Shown here: positions 11,601 to 22,643 of the stretch, one piece after another
Layout of the letters: every line of letters starts with the position of its first letter
How positions within the stretch are numbered: position 1 is the stretch's first letter
Assembly (NCBI GenBank): GCA_033239525.1
Contig: BSYO01000022.1
Coordinates: 13,092,923-13,156,922, forward strand
DNA length: 64,000 bases
Direction of reading: 5' to 3'
Origin: Nepenthes gracilis
Taxonomy: Eukaryota > Streptophyta > Magnoliopsida > Caryophyllales > Nepenthaceae
Position numbers and translations under genes: made by a program
The notes under the pieces: model-generated
What the model was told of the DNA's origin: nothing
Database searches by the model: none
Seen by the model: the letters and a program-made list of their open reading frames with translations, nothing else

Positions 11601-14600
11601 GACACATGGTTGTGCTGTGCCTATGCTTAATGTACGCTTCAACCTAAAGAACATTCACAAGACGAGGCATGCTAGAGTTCAGCAGCTGGACTATAAAGTC
11701 TATTCTTGAACTTTTATCTAGCAACTTAAGTTTTTGCTTCATATTGTTTCTAGAACTTTTTAACCATTGATTTTCCTTAGGAATTGTTTCTCCTCTTCCT
11801 GCTCCTTCCTCTCTCTCTCTCTCTCTCTCTCCCCTCCCCTCTTTCAGGTTAGGCAACAAAGTAAGATTATCTTGGAAGCTTTCTAGTATTGTTAAATTGG
11901 TCAATGGAGAATATCATTTGAAATATGAAACGCAAGGGGGCTTGATTTCTGTGCGGAGCAGAAGTGTTGTTATGGCTATTCCATCTCACGTTGCAAGTAC
12001 TTTGCTGCGTCCTCTTTCTGTATGTGTTGTAATTTCTCTAGCTAGCATCACCAACTAAATCGCATGCTATATTTTTGCGGCACCATTTTCTACGACTAGA
12101 AATTTTCTAAAACTGTTGCATCATGCCTACTATTTGTTTCCATGAGAGTATTGCTTGCCCGTGCTGTTAAGATTGTTCATTGTTCTATTAGTTCACTAGA
12201 AAGAGTACCATTTATAATTCTTGTCAAAACATCAAACAAATGATGCCTGCAAAAAATTGTGTTGGAAGCATTTTTGAGCGACATTATAGCAATTGTTTTC
12301 ATGAACAGCCAAAACTCTCTTTTTATTTATATATCAGGTTCATAGTGTGCCCATACACATAGCAACTTATCAATGATGCATAGGCATAGCAAGTCATACA
12401 GAACATGTAATTTATAACCTTCCAATATTAACATCCCATGAGTTGGAGTAGGGTGTGGTTTTCTATTTGGCTAATATGTGATACCCTATTCACATGGTTG
12501 GCAAATTTTTGAAGGATATAATGATCTATATTCTCATACCCTATTGCAACTTTGTCTATTGTGTGATGTGGAACATTTTTGAAATTGGTCTAACTTTCTC
12601 ACTGAAGTGTACAAGTTGAGTTTTGCAGCCACCTTTTCAATGTCGAGTGAACATATTGTGAAAATTCTTCAGAAAGATTTGTTAGCGGCCTCTAGACATT
12701 CTTTGTATTAATATTAGTTTAGAGATTGGCCCACTTACAATCCACTTTTAGATTCCATAGTTTGTACATCTTAAACTCTGGAAATCTTGTTGTCTTATTT
12801 TTATACAGATTAGAGTCTACACCTTTTAATTGTTTTGATGAAAGGAACCAGTTTCTATTATACCATGACGTTGAGGAGACCAAATGGTTGCGAATAACAT
12901 TGCATTGAATCACAGTGTTGTGGATCATATCATGAGCAAATAGAAGGGTTGTCCTGGTGGCGTCTCTTTTCTGTTGCAATGCATGCCACATCCCGGTATT
13001 CAAATATATGACAAATAGGCTGGACAATTGCTTTTTATTGTTTGATTGATGATAACTATCATCTGTGTGATAGCTATTATGTGTAGCATTCTCTGGTGTC
13101 TTCTGCATTAATATTCTCATTTTTCTTTTTCCACATGAAACAACCACAAGAATTGAATAAGGTAAGAAGTGATTTTGATGAAAACAAACTATAGCCTTTG
13201 TCAAACAATGTTTTTGGCCATCAACTGGTAGTATTTGGATAAATATGTCTTCCTATGTGGTAGTTTTTTTTTTTTTCGACGGCTCTCTATAGGTGGGCTT
13301 GATATCCGAATACTTGATCAATAACAAAATATATGGCCTTTTGAGGCTCGTAGCGTAAATTTAGTAATTGTCGGTGAAATAGCACCTTTGAAAATTGACA
13401 TTGTTTTTCTCTCATCTCCATCATATTTGTTAAATCCGATTTCTAAAATTTCCATAGCTTTTTGGAATAAACACAGAATTGGAAATTTTCGGTGAAAGAG
13501 AGCCTTTGAAAATTTTGTAATTTCCCTTGTTTTACAAATTATTTATTCTCCAAGGCTATACTTTTGAACTAGTTGTATGTCTTTCTTCTTCCCATTTTTT
13601 AGAAAAATTTCCCTATTAACTCTCCTCTTCTGCAAAGTTAGTTTACATTAAACTGCAATGTTCTTATAACAGTCTCTAGGATGACTAGAAGTGAAGAAGA
13701 GACTTATGTAGTCGTCTAGTTAGGCCTATACAGAGAGTTGGAGGAGAGACCTAGTTGACTTGCAAATTTTATATAAAGAATATCAATGAATACGTAGCTG
13801 AAAGTGTGGTTCTGTTCAGTATGAACTAGTTGATCTTTGTAGATATGCATTGCAGTTCGTAATTTTGAAATTGGTCCAGTTTATTGTCCTTGGTAAATTA
13901 AAGATACACCCCCTAGAGAAATTATGATTTAGACATGCACAGATTTTACTGAGAAGAAAGAACTTAATATTTTATGAAACCCTGAAAATGAAAGAAAAAC
14001 AGAGGAGAAGCAGCTTGCTTGTTTACTAGGCATCGAACTTTTCCTTTAATGATTCTAGCTGTTTCAATGCAGGCTACTGCTGCGGATGCTTTATCAAAAT
14101 TCTATTACCCACCTGTTGCAGCAGTATCTCTTTCATATCCTAGAGAAGCGATTAGGACAGAGTGCCTGATAAATGGTGAACTTAAAGGGTTCGGCCAATT
14201 ACATCCCCGCAGCCAAGGGTTGGAAACTTTAGGTGAATTATTTGTCATTGTTTATGACACATTTAACTGCTGTTGTTACCATAATTCAATTATTTTCACT
14301 GGCTCAATGTCGCACGTCGTATATCTAGATTTGTGCCTAATTAGCTTTTTTATTGTGTTGGATTTTACAGGAACTATATATAGTTCGTCTCTTTTCCCGA
14401 ACCGAGCACCATCCGGCAAGACTTTGCTCTTGAATTACATTGGAGGGGCTACAAATTGTGGAATACTGTCTAAGGTAATACGACTTCTGAGTATTTATGT
14501 TTCAAAACACTTTAGACCATTGGTGTGATATGAATTTAGTGCTGCTGCTAAGTAAAATGGTCAATGATTCCTATAAAAACATCAAGAAAAGTTAAGAATT

Positions 14601-15495
14601 GTGGTGGTGATGTGATTGTTGGGCTACTGATGAAAAAGGAGGAATCATCAATACAGTTGAAGCAGCATCATTATGGCTATTATTATGCTTTTTTCCGCCC
14701 TTTTCACCTACATCAACATGTGTGGCTCACAGAATTTGATTGGATTTTGAGGGGAATTCCTTCCTAATTGAGCCAATGGTTTTGCATTGACTTTTCTTCT
14801 TCTTCTTCTTCTTCTTCTTCTTCAGGTTGGGAGGTGACAGCAATAATAAATTATTGTCCATAAATCACGCTATAATCAATTATGGGATAATCCTTATAAA
14901 TATATTGTATTGATACCTTCATTATTTAGCGAGGCTAATTGATTGATTTTCAGCTATCTAATTAGGGCACGATTGTTATATACTAGGAAAGAAACCCCCC
15001 AAGGTGAGGCATGCGGATCAATTCAAACTGAACCTTTGATTGTGGGGATTATTTTATTTGGAACTATTCTGTTGTCCCAATGAAACCTAAAATAATTGCT
15101 AATTAATCCTTAATATTATTTGTAAGATCAGTTGAGAATGATCAATTTCTAGTTAACTCCAGATATCTAATGTATTCTTTTTCATGTATCTACAGACAAA
15201 GGATGAACTCGTGGAAATTGTGGACCATGATCTAAGAAAAATACTTATAAATCCAAATGCAAAAGATCCTCTTGTTTTGGGCGTGAGAGTGTGGCCTCAA
15301 GCAATTCCGCAGTTTTTAGTTGGTCATTTTGATCTCCTTGATGCTGCTAAAGCTGCTCTCAAGGATGGTGGATTTAAGGGATTGTTTCTGGGTGGGAATT
15401 ACGTGTCAGGTGTTGCTTTGGGTCGATGTGTGGAGGGTGCTTATGAGTCTGCAGCCGAGGTTGCTGATTTCCTGTCAGTGAATATATACAAGTGA
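2644..15495 (+). CDS. PPOX1: Protoporphyrinogen oxidase, plastid type (PPOX/PPO1), 9 exons
   Basis: PPOX oxidises protoporphyrinogen IX to protoporphyrin IX with FAD, the last step shared by haem and chlorophyll synthesis, normally in plastids. Exons are 2644-3123, 3294-3479, 3609-3693, 10978-11125, 11221-11301, 11848-12019, 14073-14232, 14371-14474 and 15196-15495. All introns are GT-AG and phases match, giving 571 residues with a TGA stop; known plastid PPOX proteins are about 540. The first ~88 residues are poorly conserved and rich in basic and hydroxylated residues, as expected for a transit peptide. The FAD dinucleotide motif VIVGAGISG is at residues 94-102, EARDRVGGN at 124-132, GDPSKLS in exon 4, and the C-terminal [16 protein letters not shown] in exon 9. 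ATG 2644 was chosen because it is the first ATG in frame. No frameshift or internal stop was found, so the gene looks functional despite a 7.3-kb third intron. Confidence 0.93.
3694..4154 (+). other. PPOX intron 3, segment before the gypsy insertion
   Basis: Intronic sequence between exon 3 and the 5' LTR. It contains no recognisable gene; the short frames seen here are not conserved. Confidence 0.7.
4155..4665 (+). repeat. 5' LTR of intronic gypsy element
   Basis: Begins TGTTACCGGCC and ends GGTTCACAACA; it aligns end to end with 9270-9764. It contains a CT-rich tract and the CCGCCTCGGAAATTCC block shared by both LTRs. A clear tRNA-complementary primer site after it was not identified; the following bases are TTTTGGTGCTCT. 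Confidence 0.92.
4688..5660 (+). pseudogene. gypsy gag, broken
   Basis: The reading starts at an ATG 22 bases after the LTR, meets an in-frame stop near 4748, and continues as a coiled-coil-like stretch followed by [13 protein letters not shown], the region typical of the start of the plant gypsy gag capsid domain. It then shifts frame near 5200 and again near 5450. A terminal stretch ending GLCFNCD resembles the start of a CCHC zinc knuckle. Not functional. Confidence 0.8.
5702..6121 (+). pseudogene. gypsy aspartic protease, broken
   Basis: A 139-residue open stretch carries [14 protein letters not shown], matching the D-S/T-G active-site region of retroelement proteases, followed by the FDLSIE segment. 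It ends in a stop at 6119 while the homology seems to run on in the next bases. Upstream linkage to gag is interrupted by a stop near 5655. Confidence 0.75.
6640..7770 (+). pseudogene. gypsy reverse transcriptase and RNase H, broken
   Basis: Recognisable RT blocks include [33 protein letters not shown], the MPF.L..APSTFQ block, and the catalytic region, here degenerate as VFFDNILVY where F-x-DD is expected. RNase H follows with PIAFFSKQL and the TDYQPIK stretch. Stops interrupt near 6886, 6961, 7159, 7258 and 7680. It cannot make an active enzyme. Confidence 0.85.
7980..9100 (+). pseudogene. gypsy integrase and C-terminal region, broken
   Basis: The HHCC-like N-terminal region (GGHAGFQQT, then a WPHMRKDV stretch) precedes a core with [24 protein letters not shown] and the DRDLIF...FWNELF region. 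Then a frameshift at about 8490 and a degraded C-terminal domain ending near IELPWEAIG. Stops occur at the HCLIC end and at several later positions. The frame decays into the stretch immediately before the 3' LTR. Confidence 0.82.
9270..9764 (+). repeat. 3' LTR of intronic gypsy element
   Basis: Begins TGTTACTGGCC, ends GGTTTGCAACA, and aligns with 4155-4665. It is preceded by the characteristic pol-end stretch CTTGAGGACAAGG and a purine-rich run. Confidence 0.92.
9765..10977 (+). other. PPOX intron 3, segment after the gypsy insertion
   Basis: Intronic sequence up to the exon 4 acceptor (ACACAG). It includes a poly(T) run near 10852-10869. No conserved coding frame was recognised. Confidence 0.7.
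11809..11832. repeat. (CT)n microsatellite forming the exon 6 polypyrimidine tract
   Basis: A CT repeat lies about 15 bases before the exon 6 acceptor CTTTCAG and probably serves as the polypyrimidine tract of PPOX intron 5. Confidence 0.85.
12020..14072 (+). other. PPOX intron 6, no gene seen
   Basis: A 2.05-kb GT-AG intron. The 161-aa minus frame at 12719-13204 has no recognisable domain and is taken as a chance frame. Confidence 0.8.
14793..14823. repeat. (TTC)n microsatellite in PPOX intron 8
   Basis: About ten uninterrupted TTC units within the intron between exons 8 and 9. Confidence 0.95.
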
Positions 15496-15986
15496 TTACA
15501 GGTGATATTTGTGGTCATTAAAGCTTCTACATTGCCTTTGGCGATGGATGTCATTTTTTTTTTTTTTTTTTAATGGCAGATGGAGATTTTGGTGGATTGA
15601 AACTTTGGTGTTGTCAACTGACCTTTGCAGTCCCACTCTGCCCCGTCTTCAATCTTGCAGATGAGGTTGTTGGTGACCGTCTTCATATTCTTGTTGTATT
15701 TGTGAGGGACTTTCGAGAGATGAGCAGCAGTTTCTCTTGACTATAGGTTTAAACTAGTGGTGAGGTTCTGAGTTCACAGCCACCACCACAAGGAAAATTT
15801 TAAAAACAAAATTCTGAAAAGATCACTTTAATTTATTTGTTTGGTGGCTTTGGAGAGATGAAGCTATAAATCTAGTAAGGCTCTATTTGCGATTTGGAAT
15901 TTCTACAGAAACGTGGGGGTTGGAGGGGGTATCCTTGCTCTTTTATGAGTCAGTCATATTTTGGTTTTGTTTCCCGCAATCTTTCC
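15496..15986 (+). other. PPOX 3' untranslated and downstream region
   Basis: Sequence after the TGA stop with a poly(T) run at about 15556-15573. I could not place a polyadenylation site with confidence. No other gene was recognised before the LTR-like homology starts near 15987. Confidence 0.5.
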
Positions 15987-18650
15987 CAATTAAAAAGGAC
16001 TGTTCTGTTTCAAATTACACAATAATGTTTCGATCCCGTAATAAATTAACGAAAGCAGTGACAATAATAAATATTTAATATTCAATATATGTAAAAAATA
16101 TTTATTTCTAAATAATACGAGCAATACGAATATAAAAATAAAGAATAATAATAATAAAAGACAATCTTTTTAGTGACGAAAAAAAAAATTTTGATTCCCT
16201 TTTTTTTTAGTAAGTGTGTATTTTGGATTAAAGGGAGAAAAAATTTACAAAAAAACTATGTTATAATTCTAAGTTTTTTGACTTGGAGTTAGAACATAAG
16301 ACGTTGAAAGATACCCTGAAAGAACTCCACATCGAGAGAACCTCAAAAACCTCTAAGAAGAGCGATCTAACAGAAAATAGAAAATGAACACTGTCATTTT
16401 ATATAAGCAGATTCAAAATCAGTTACTCCCGAGACGACTGGCTCAACAACATCCGGTCGCCCCGCAGCAACTTGCTACAGCAAAACAATGCTGCCCACAG
16501 CCTAAATGCACCCCAAGTTTTCCAACAGTAGGAAGCAATAGGCTACTGCATCACGCCCACCACCCCAGCGCCAGCAAAAATCAGCAACAGCTGCACAGTC
16601 CATGAGATCCCATCATCAGCATCCATCAGCATGAGCATGGTCCTGGAAATTCAGCAGATGGCTCCAGCAGCAAAAGTGGCACCCTGTAGGCACAGTGCCG
16701 AAATGCAAACCCGCCAGCAAAAATGAAATGTTCATCAGGGACAGCTCCCGAACACAGCAACAATCAGCAGGCAAAACTGCAACAGCAATGAACTACAAGC
16801 AACAGGAAGCAATAACAGCAACAAGGGTCCCAGCTATTTCCACATCCAGCGTTAGGAGCACCATCCATCAGCATGGGTCAAGGCGGCTTTCTTTCTTCAC
16901 AAAAAAGAAACCAGCATCATGACCCATCTGCAACTAATAACAAGCCAGAGGAATGGCCAACTGATCAGGAACACACCCCAGCTAGGACTTACACGGGAGC
17001 AGCAGGTAGCCTCTACATGCCCAGAGGCCGAAACTGAGACTGTTGCCCAGGCAGCCACAACATTAGAACAATCAATTCCACATCACACCATCCAGGCCAT
17101 CAGCTGCCAATTTCAACCACAGCCCAGCCTTCAGCTATTGTAACTACACCAGCAAACATCTAGATCTCAACTACACCATCATGTTTTGCATAATTCACGA
17201 AAGCCCCAAATTAAGGAGCTAATTGCAAGGCAACAGCCATTACTGGAACACCAACTTCAACTGAGGCTTCAGCCAACTAGCAGCCTAATATTAGTTGGCC
17301 AGAGCATCCAAGACCCATCCTGGAGCCAATACCACAACTTCAGCAGCTTAGCACCATCAAATGATCCTAGTAACACATACTAGGAGAAACAACACAAAGC
17401 AGCCATCCATCTTGCTGGCTGCAATGAAAGCACCAGAATCGGCTCAACAGCCATACAAGCTTCAACACCTCTACAAGAGCCTCAGCTACAAGCAGCAAAG
17501 CCATTTGCTGCAAAAGTATATAGCAGCACTTTGCAAGTGGAGCAACACCAAACTGCCTCCATGAGGAGAGGAGCACATCACACCAATCAGCAACAAAGGA
17601 AAGCTCCTCATAAATCCTCTCGTTATATATGCAGGCCTTGCACACCAAGACAGCAGAGCATACACCCAAACCAAGGCACAGCCAACATCACAGCAGACAA
17701 CATATCCCTTCACCTGCTGCATCTAGCTCAGCAACATATTAGCATAGAGCAACATAATTGGCTTAGCAGTAGCGTAAGCCAAAATTTGATTCCCACGGTA
17801 ATTGAGAAAAACCTTCCGGGTTTCAGAGGTCAGAGAAGAAATATATTATGAAAATTAACTTACAGATCGAGTGGTAACGACGTGCTAACCTAGTTGAATT
17901 ATTCCCGTCTTGTGATCCTTATTAATGAACTTTTTAGGTTTACCCATGACAATGGAATAAGATGCATTTCGGTCTTCACGTCAATTTTTTCTCTCGAGCC
18001 ACTTGAATTGCCAAACACGACCGGATCCCTTTCTTCAACGTACCGACGCCACCAACGAAGGTAGAAGAATAGAAGTGATGAATCGATAAAGAAAAAGTGT
18101 TGAGAAAACCGCTAGCATGTGAAACACAATTATGAAAGATTGGTTTTCTCAATTGGAACACGTTTATTGGAGGAAATAATGAATATTTCTCAAGAGGAGG
18201 TGCCCCAAAATCATCAATTAAGTGTTAGGGCAAAAGAATTAATGTGCATATATATAGAGGGCTTGAAAAATAACTTTAAAAAAATCTGCCCGTTCTGCGG
18301 GCGCACGGAGAGTTTCATGAGAAATCCTACGTGCGCTCGAGCGAGAAGGAGACGAGCAGCGAGTAGGGAGTTTCGGGAATTTACTCTCGAGCGCATGGAG
18401 AGCTTACGGCGAGCAAGGGCTTTCAGATTTTGGGCTCAAGCGGGTGGAGCTTATGGCAAGCGCGGTACTTTTGGAACCTGGAATGAACAGCTACGGAAAT
18501 ATGTTGATGCAGCACTTCGACGAAATACAACCCGATATCGACACATTATTAGATATGGTCACAGAATATACTAATAATAAAAAAGACCCTAACAATCTCT
18601 CCTTTGGCAAGTTTATGACAAAACTAATAAAGTAAAAAAAAAAATACAAG
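15987..18650 (-). mobile_element. Copia-type LTR, minus strand, split by a LINE-like insertion
   Basis: Read on the minus strand, 17796-18650 and then 15987-16199 align with the plus-strand LTR at 52022-53095. Shared landmarks include the GGTCTTCACGTCAA block, CACCGGATCCC versus CGACCGGATCCC, the ATGAAACACAAT block, and AAAGCAGTGACAATAATA near the LTR end. The alignment stops at 17796 and resumes at 16199, exactly at the target duplication of the element between them. No internal copia coding sequence adjoins it, so it is a solo or truncated LTR. The outer limit near 18650 is approximate. Confidence 0.8.
16200..17780 (-). mobile_element. LINE-like non-coding retroelement copy A (inserted in copia LTR)
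   Basis: On the minus strand the unit ends in a short 3' tail similar to those at 35946 and 60658: CCAAGTC, an A/T stretch, TTTTTTCTCCCTTTAATCC, AAAATACACACTTACT, then poly(A), seen as poly(T) at 16201 on the plus strand. It is flanked by AAAATTTTGATTCCC (16185-16199) and AAAATTTGATTCCC (17781-17794), a target duplication with one base difference. Internal bases near 17290 match copy B near 35570 in reverse complement (TAGTTGGCCAGAGCA). The Gln-rich plus-strand frames here (16384-17851) are antisense shadows, not proteins. Confidence 0.82.
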
Positions 18651-18984
18651 TGAAGTACGGGTTCAGATACCACCGAGATAGAATCCGTGTATATAAAAAT
18701 CTACACCTAGTGAGAAATAAAAATAATAAAATAAAAAAACATAAAAATCTACACTAGCAACACTGTATCGATGCTGTGACTGTCGCGTCGATATAATAAT
18801 TGTGCTACCTGGTTAAATAGGATTAGTATAAAAAGGTATAATACAGTATGATATAATAAAACAGTAATAATAGAAGAAGAAAACATGTATCAGCAAAATA
18901 AATGAATGGCAAGACAGTAGAAAATATAAAGTCAGCAAAAAAAAAAAAATATAAACAGCACAAAAATCCAAGAAGACTTCTCCC
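18651..18984. other. AT-rich gap between two retroelement remnants
   Basis: No gene or clear repeat boundary recognised. Confidence 0.5.
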
Positions 18985-19033
18985 TTACAAAAATAACAAT
19001 GTCTCCCCCTAACACAAAGAATAACGTCTCCCC

Positions 19034-20120
19034 CTAAAGTACATAGGGTCTCCCCCTAAGGCTAAGGCATATGAGGATGTTTTTTAGGGGTTGGTCGTTG
19101 AGAACAATCACGCGATAGGCCTGAAAATAAGGTTTAAGCTTCCGGGCGGAGAAAACAAGTGCCAAGGCTAGCTTTTCTACACGATGGTAGCGTGTCTTCA
19201 GACCGGTCAATGTTTTGCTCACGTAATAGACCGGATACTGGGTATCGGAGTCTTGATGTATGAGGACTAAGTTAAGGGCCACCTCTAATACTACTAGGTA
19301 GAGGTAAAGCTCCTCTTCGTCTTTAGGTGACGCTAGCAACGGTGGGCTGGCTAGATATTGCTTCAATTTGTCGAAGACAGTCTGACACTCTACAGTCCAC
19401 TGGAACCCGTTTGCTTTCGTTCCCCTTAGTGCCTTGAAAAAAGGCCGGTACTTGTCTCCAGACTTCGCCAAGAAGCGAGAAGAAGCGAGACAAGGCTGCC
19501 ACTCGTCTTGTTAGCCGCTGGACGTCCTTGACCGTCCGCGGTGGTGACATGTCAGCGAGATCCTTAATTTTCTTTGGGTTTGCCTCAATCCCTCGTTGAA
19601 AGACAATGAAACCCAGGAACTTCCCAGAGGAGACTTCGAAGATGCACTTTGCTGGATTCAGCTTCATTTGGTGTGCGCGAAATACCTTGAAAGATTCGGC
19701 CAGATCCCATATATAGTCCCCGGTGTGCCTACTCTTGACAAGCATATCATCGATGTACACCTCCATGTTATGGCCGATCTGCTTTTCGAACATCTTGTTC
19801 ACGAGCCATTGGTATGTGGCGCCTGCGTTCTTCAAACCGAAAGGCATGACCTTGTAGCAATAGGTGCCTTAGTCGGTCATGAACGAGGTGTGCTTCTCGT
19901 CCCCTGGGTTCATTCAGATTTAGTTGTAGTCCGAGTACGCGTCCATAAAACTCAACAGCTAGTGGCCTGATGTTGAGTCCACCAACAGGTCGATCCGTGG
20001 CAAGGGAAAGTGTCTTTCGGGCAGGCTTTGTTAATGTCGGTAAAGTCAACACACATTCGTCATTTCCCATTACTTTTCTTTACTAGGACGACGTTTGAGA
20101 GCCAATCCGGGTACTAAACA
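19034..20120 (-). pseudogene. Tat-like gypsy reverse transcriptase and RNase H start, broken
   Basis: Three overlapping minus frames form one RT with two frameshifts. Visible blocks are MPFGLKNAGATYQWLVNKMF, the catalytic VYIDDMLVKS, and GKFLGFIVFQRGIEANPKKI (thumb start). RNase H begins with LYLYLVVLEVALNLVL and YPVYYVSKTL. It ends where the truncated edge of the element begins. Confidence 0.88.
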
Positions 20121-20179
20121 TTACTGATGAAGCTGGCGTCCAGCAGCTTTTTTACCTCATCCTGGATGGCGATTAATTT

Positions 20180-20930
20180 TTTATTGAGTGGTTTCTCCGC
20201 TTCTACCTAATTGGCTTACGGTCGGGATCGAGGCCCAAATTATAGACTATTACTTCGGTTGGAATCCCGGGCATGTCTGCGGGGGTCCATGAGAAGATGT
20301 TCGCATTCTGCAGTAAGAATGTGACCAACTCGTCGCACACAGTGTCGGTGAGTGAGCCGCCAATTTGTACACATCTTTTCAGATTTTTCGGATTTAGTAG
20401 GATCAGATCGGTTGCCTCTCTGAATTAGTCTGCCAGGACTTCACCTATATCGCAAGCTGTCGGGAATTTTATTTTGAGATGCGGTATTAAAGTGACAGCT
20501 CTAAACGCTGTCAGACATGGGCGGCCTAGTATGGCATTGTAAACGGAAGGCAGATCAACCACTAGGAAAGTAAGTGTTTGACTTGCCGTCCTTGGATATG
20601 AACCCAGAGTTACTTCTAGTTGAATCGTCCCTTAAACGAGCATGGGTTCGTTGTCCAGACTATATAACGGGCCTTCAACAGGCCTTAATTGACTCCTTTT
20701 TCGACCAAGTTTAAAAAACGTATCCAGGTAAAGTATATCGTATGAACTTCCATTATCAACGAATACTCGTTTCAGCTAGTAGTCGATGCTACCATCTGAA
20801 ATGAGGGTGGATACAACCAGGGGATTTGTGTGGGAAAAAATTACATGCTCAAAATCATCATTATTAAAACTAATGACATTCTTGGTGCGCTGCTTCTTCT
20901 AAGTGTACTGCTCCCTGTGGTCCGCCGGGG
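20180..20930 (-). pseudogene. Tat-like gypsy protease and linker, broken
   Basis: The minus strand reads a GSSYDILYLDTFFKLG stretch, resembling the segment after the protease active site in Tat elements, then the VVDLPSVYNAILGRPCL block (typical D..S.YN.ILGRP) and PADMPGIP before RT. Stops interrupt near 20640, 20425 and 20210. Confidence 0.75.
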
Positions 20931-21235
20931 TCTTGGCAGGCCGAGTTGTAATCATGTTGACTACTCTTGCCACGACCCGATTCCTTGGTGGAGACTATTC
21001 TGAACCTCTACCAACTGCCGTACTAGAGTTCTGACCAGGATCCTTGATGAACTTGGTGAGATGGCCTCTGCGTATCAGCTCTTCTATCTCTCTCTGGAGT
21101 GTCTTGCAGTCCTCGGTGGAGTGTCCGGGAGATCGATGGAAATCATAGTACTTGACTGGATTTCCTCCCTCCACCTTCTTAAGTGGCTTGGGCTACTTGA
21201 GGAACTTCTCACCCCAAATCTGAATGAGGACATTT

Positions 21236-22640
21236 GAGCGCGTGTCTATCAGGAGCGTTAGGCTGATTGACCCATAGTCCTTACGCTCTGTCGGGCTGCT
21301 CCTATGGTGCTTTCGTCGAGGGTGTTCGCCGCTGCCATGCTTCCTCTTTCCTTCAGTTGAGAAAGAGCAAGACTATTCCATCCGCTCGGGACGTTTAGCC
21401 TCGTTGGCCTCCTCCACTGCCGCGTAGGTCCTGGTGATAGATTTCGCTTCTCAAAAGGTTTGCGGGTTCTTATGCGCCAAGTGCATGAAGAAGTCTCCAT
21501 GCGTCAGCGCCGAGATGAAACTGCCTAGTTTCATTTCCTCCGTGAGTTGGGGGATCTGCCTAACTCCTGCCACGAAGCGATCCAGAAACTTCCGTAGGTT
21601 TTTCCCATGCTTCTGCTTGATGTGCGACAGATGTCAATGCTGCTTTTTCTTCCTGCGGCTGGAGGCGTACTGTGACAAGAAGAGATCCATAAGCTCCTAA
21701 AAACTTTAGATTGAATCCGAGGGGAGATGATGGAACTAGATGCGCCCGTCTTCTTTTAAGGTGAGCGGGAAGTAGCGGCACATGGCGGCGTCCTCCAGCC
21801 CCTGTAGACCCAGATGGGTGTGAAAGTGGGGGAGATGATCAACGGGATCAGCACTCCCATCATACGAGTCAAGGGATGGCATTTTAAATTTTGCCGACAT
21901 GGGACGGTTTAAGATCCCCGTTGTGAAAGATCTGTCGATATTGGTTGTGTGCTCATCGTCTTTGAGGACACGGTTCCATATCTTTTTCAACCTCAGTTAT
22001 GCTTGAACGGCATTACTAGATTTTTTGGAGTTGAGATATGTTCTCAACTCCATTCTTTCTCTGGTTTGTTCAGCAGCCAGGCGGTTATTGTCACTAGTAG
22101 ATCTATCAACTCGGGAGGCTCCCTCCTGAGCCTGGAGCCTAAATTTTACGCAAGAATATCTGGGGTTCCTTTGTTCCGGACTTTCCTCCGGGGTCACGCT
22201 GATTCCCCGCCTCTCACGCCTTAGACAACTTTGAGCATGTGAGGACTCCTGTGCTCGGACGTTGGTTGGCCTTCTGGTCCTTCTAGCTGGTCCTTTCTTT
22301 CTTTGGCCTCCTTGTCTGGATGCTGGTGCAGGTGCAGGGGCCGCTATCGGTGCAACCCCCTGCTGCGCTTGCTCCTAGCGGGAGTAGAGTATCTGAAATA
22401 TCCTGTTGGTGTTTAGCATATGCTCTGTCAGGTTTTGAAAGAAAGGCGCTGGAACCCCACTAGCCACCTCGTTGACCATGACACCAGTGGCGTGGTCTTG
22501 GTCGGGCGAGGGCACATCTCTGGCTGGCTCGCTTGCTTGTACCTTCATGTTCACAATTTCGATTGAGGGTATTGGTTGAGAAGGGTTTCTGGAAGATGTA
22601 ACTAGCTTTTTGTAAGCGTTTCCCACAGATAGCGCCAATG
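21236..22640 (-). pseudogene. Tat-like gypsy gag, broken
   Basis: Minus frames give SVGNAYKKLV, a Pro/Ala-rich linker, FKMPSLDSYDGSADPVDHL, the CRYFPLTLKEDGRIWF capsid segment and later FLDRFVAGVRQI and LGSFISALTHG. These are conserved parts of the retrotransposon gag domain. Stops break it near 22130, 21990 and 21690, so no single product is possible. Confidence 0.82.
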
Positions 22641-22643
22641 ATG
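22620..22643 (-). other. Probable primer-binding-site region of the Tat-like element
   Basis: The minus strand reads ATTGGCGCTATCTGTGGGAA, close to the conserved TTGGCGCC-type block that follows the 5' LTR in Tat and Athila elements. It marks the junction between LTR and internal region. Confidence 0.6.

Noticed and set aside
12719..13204. 161-aa minus-strand frame in PPOX intron 6
   Set aside because: No domain, no splice context, AT-rich intron sequence; taken as chance.
2644..15495. PPOX as a pseudogene because of the large retroelement in intron 3
   Set aside because: All nine exons are open, phases agree and every splice junction is GT-AG; an intronic insertion alone is not disabling.
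16384..17851. Series of Gln/Thr/His-rich frames that look like low-complexity proteins
   Set aside because: They are antisense to a LINE-like element whose 3' tail, poly(A) and target duplication are visible; frames are short and change constantly.
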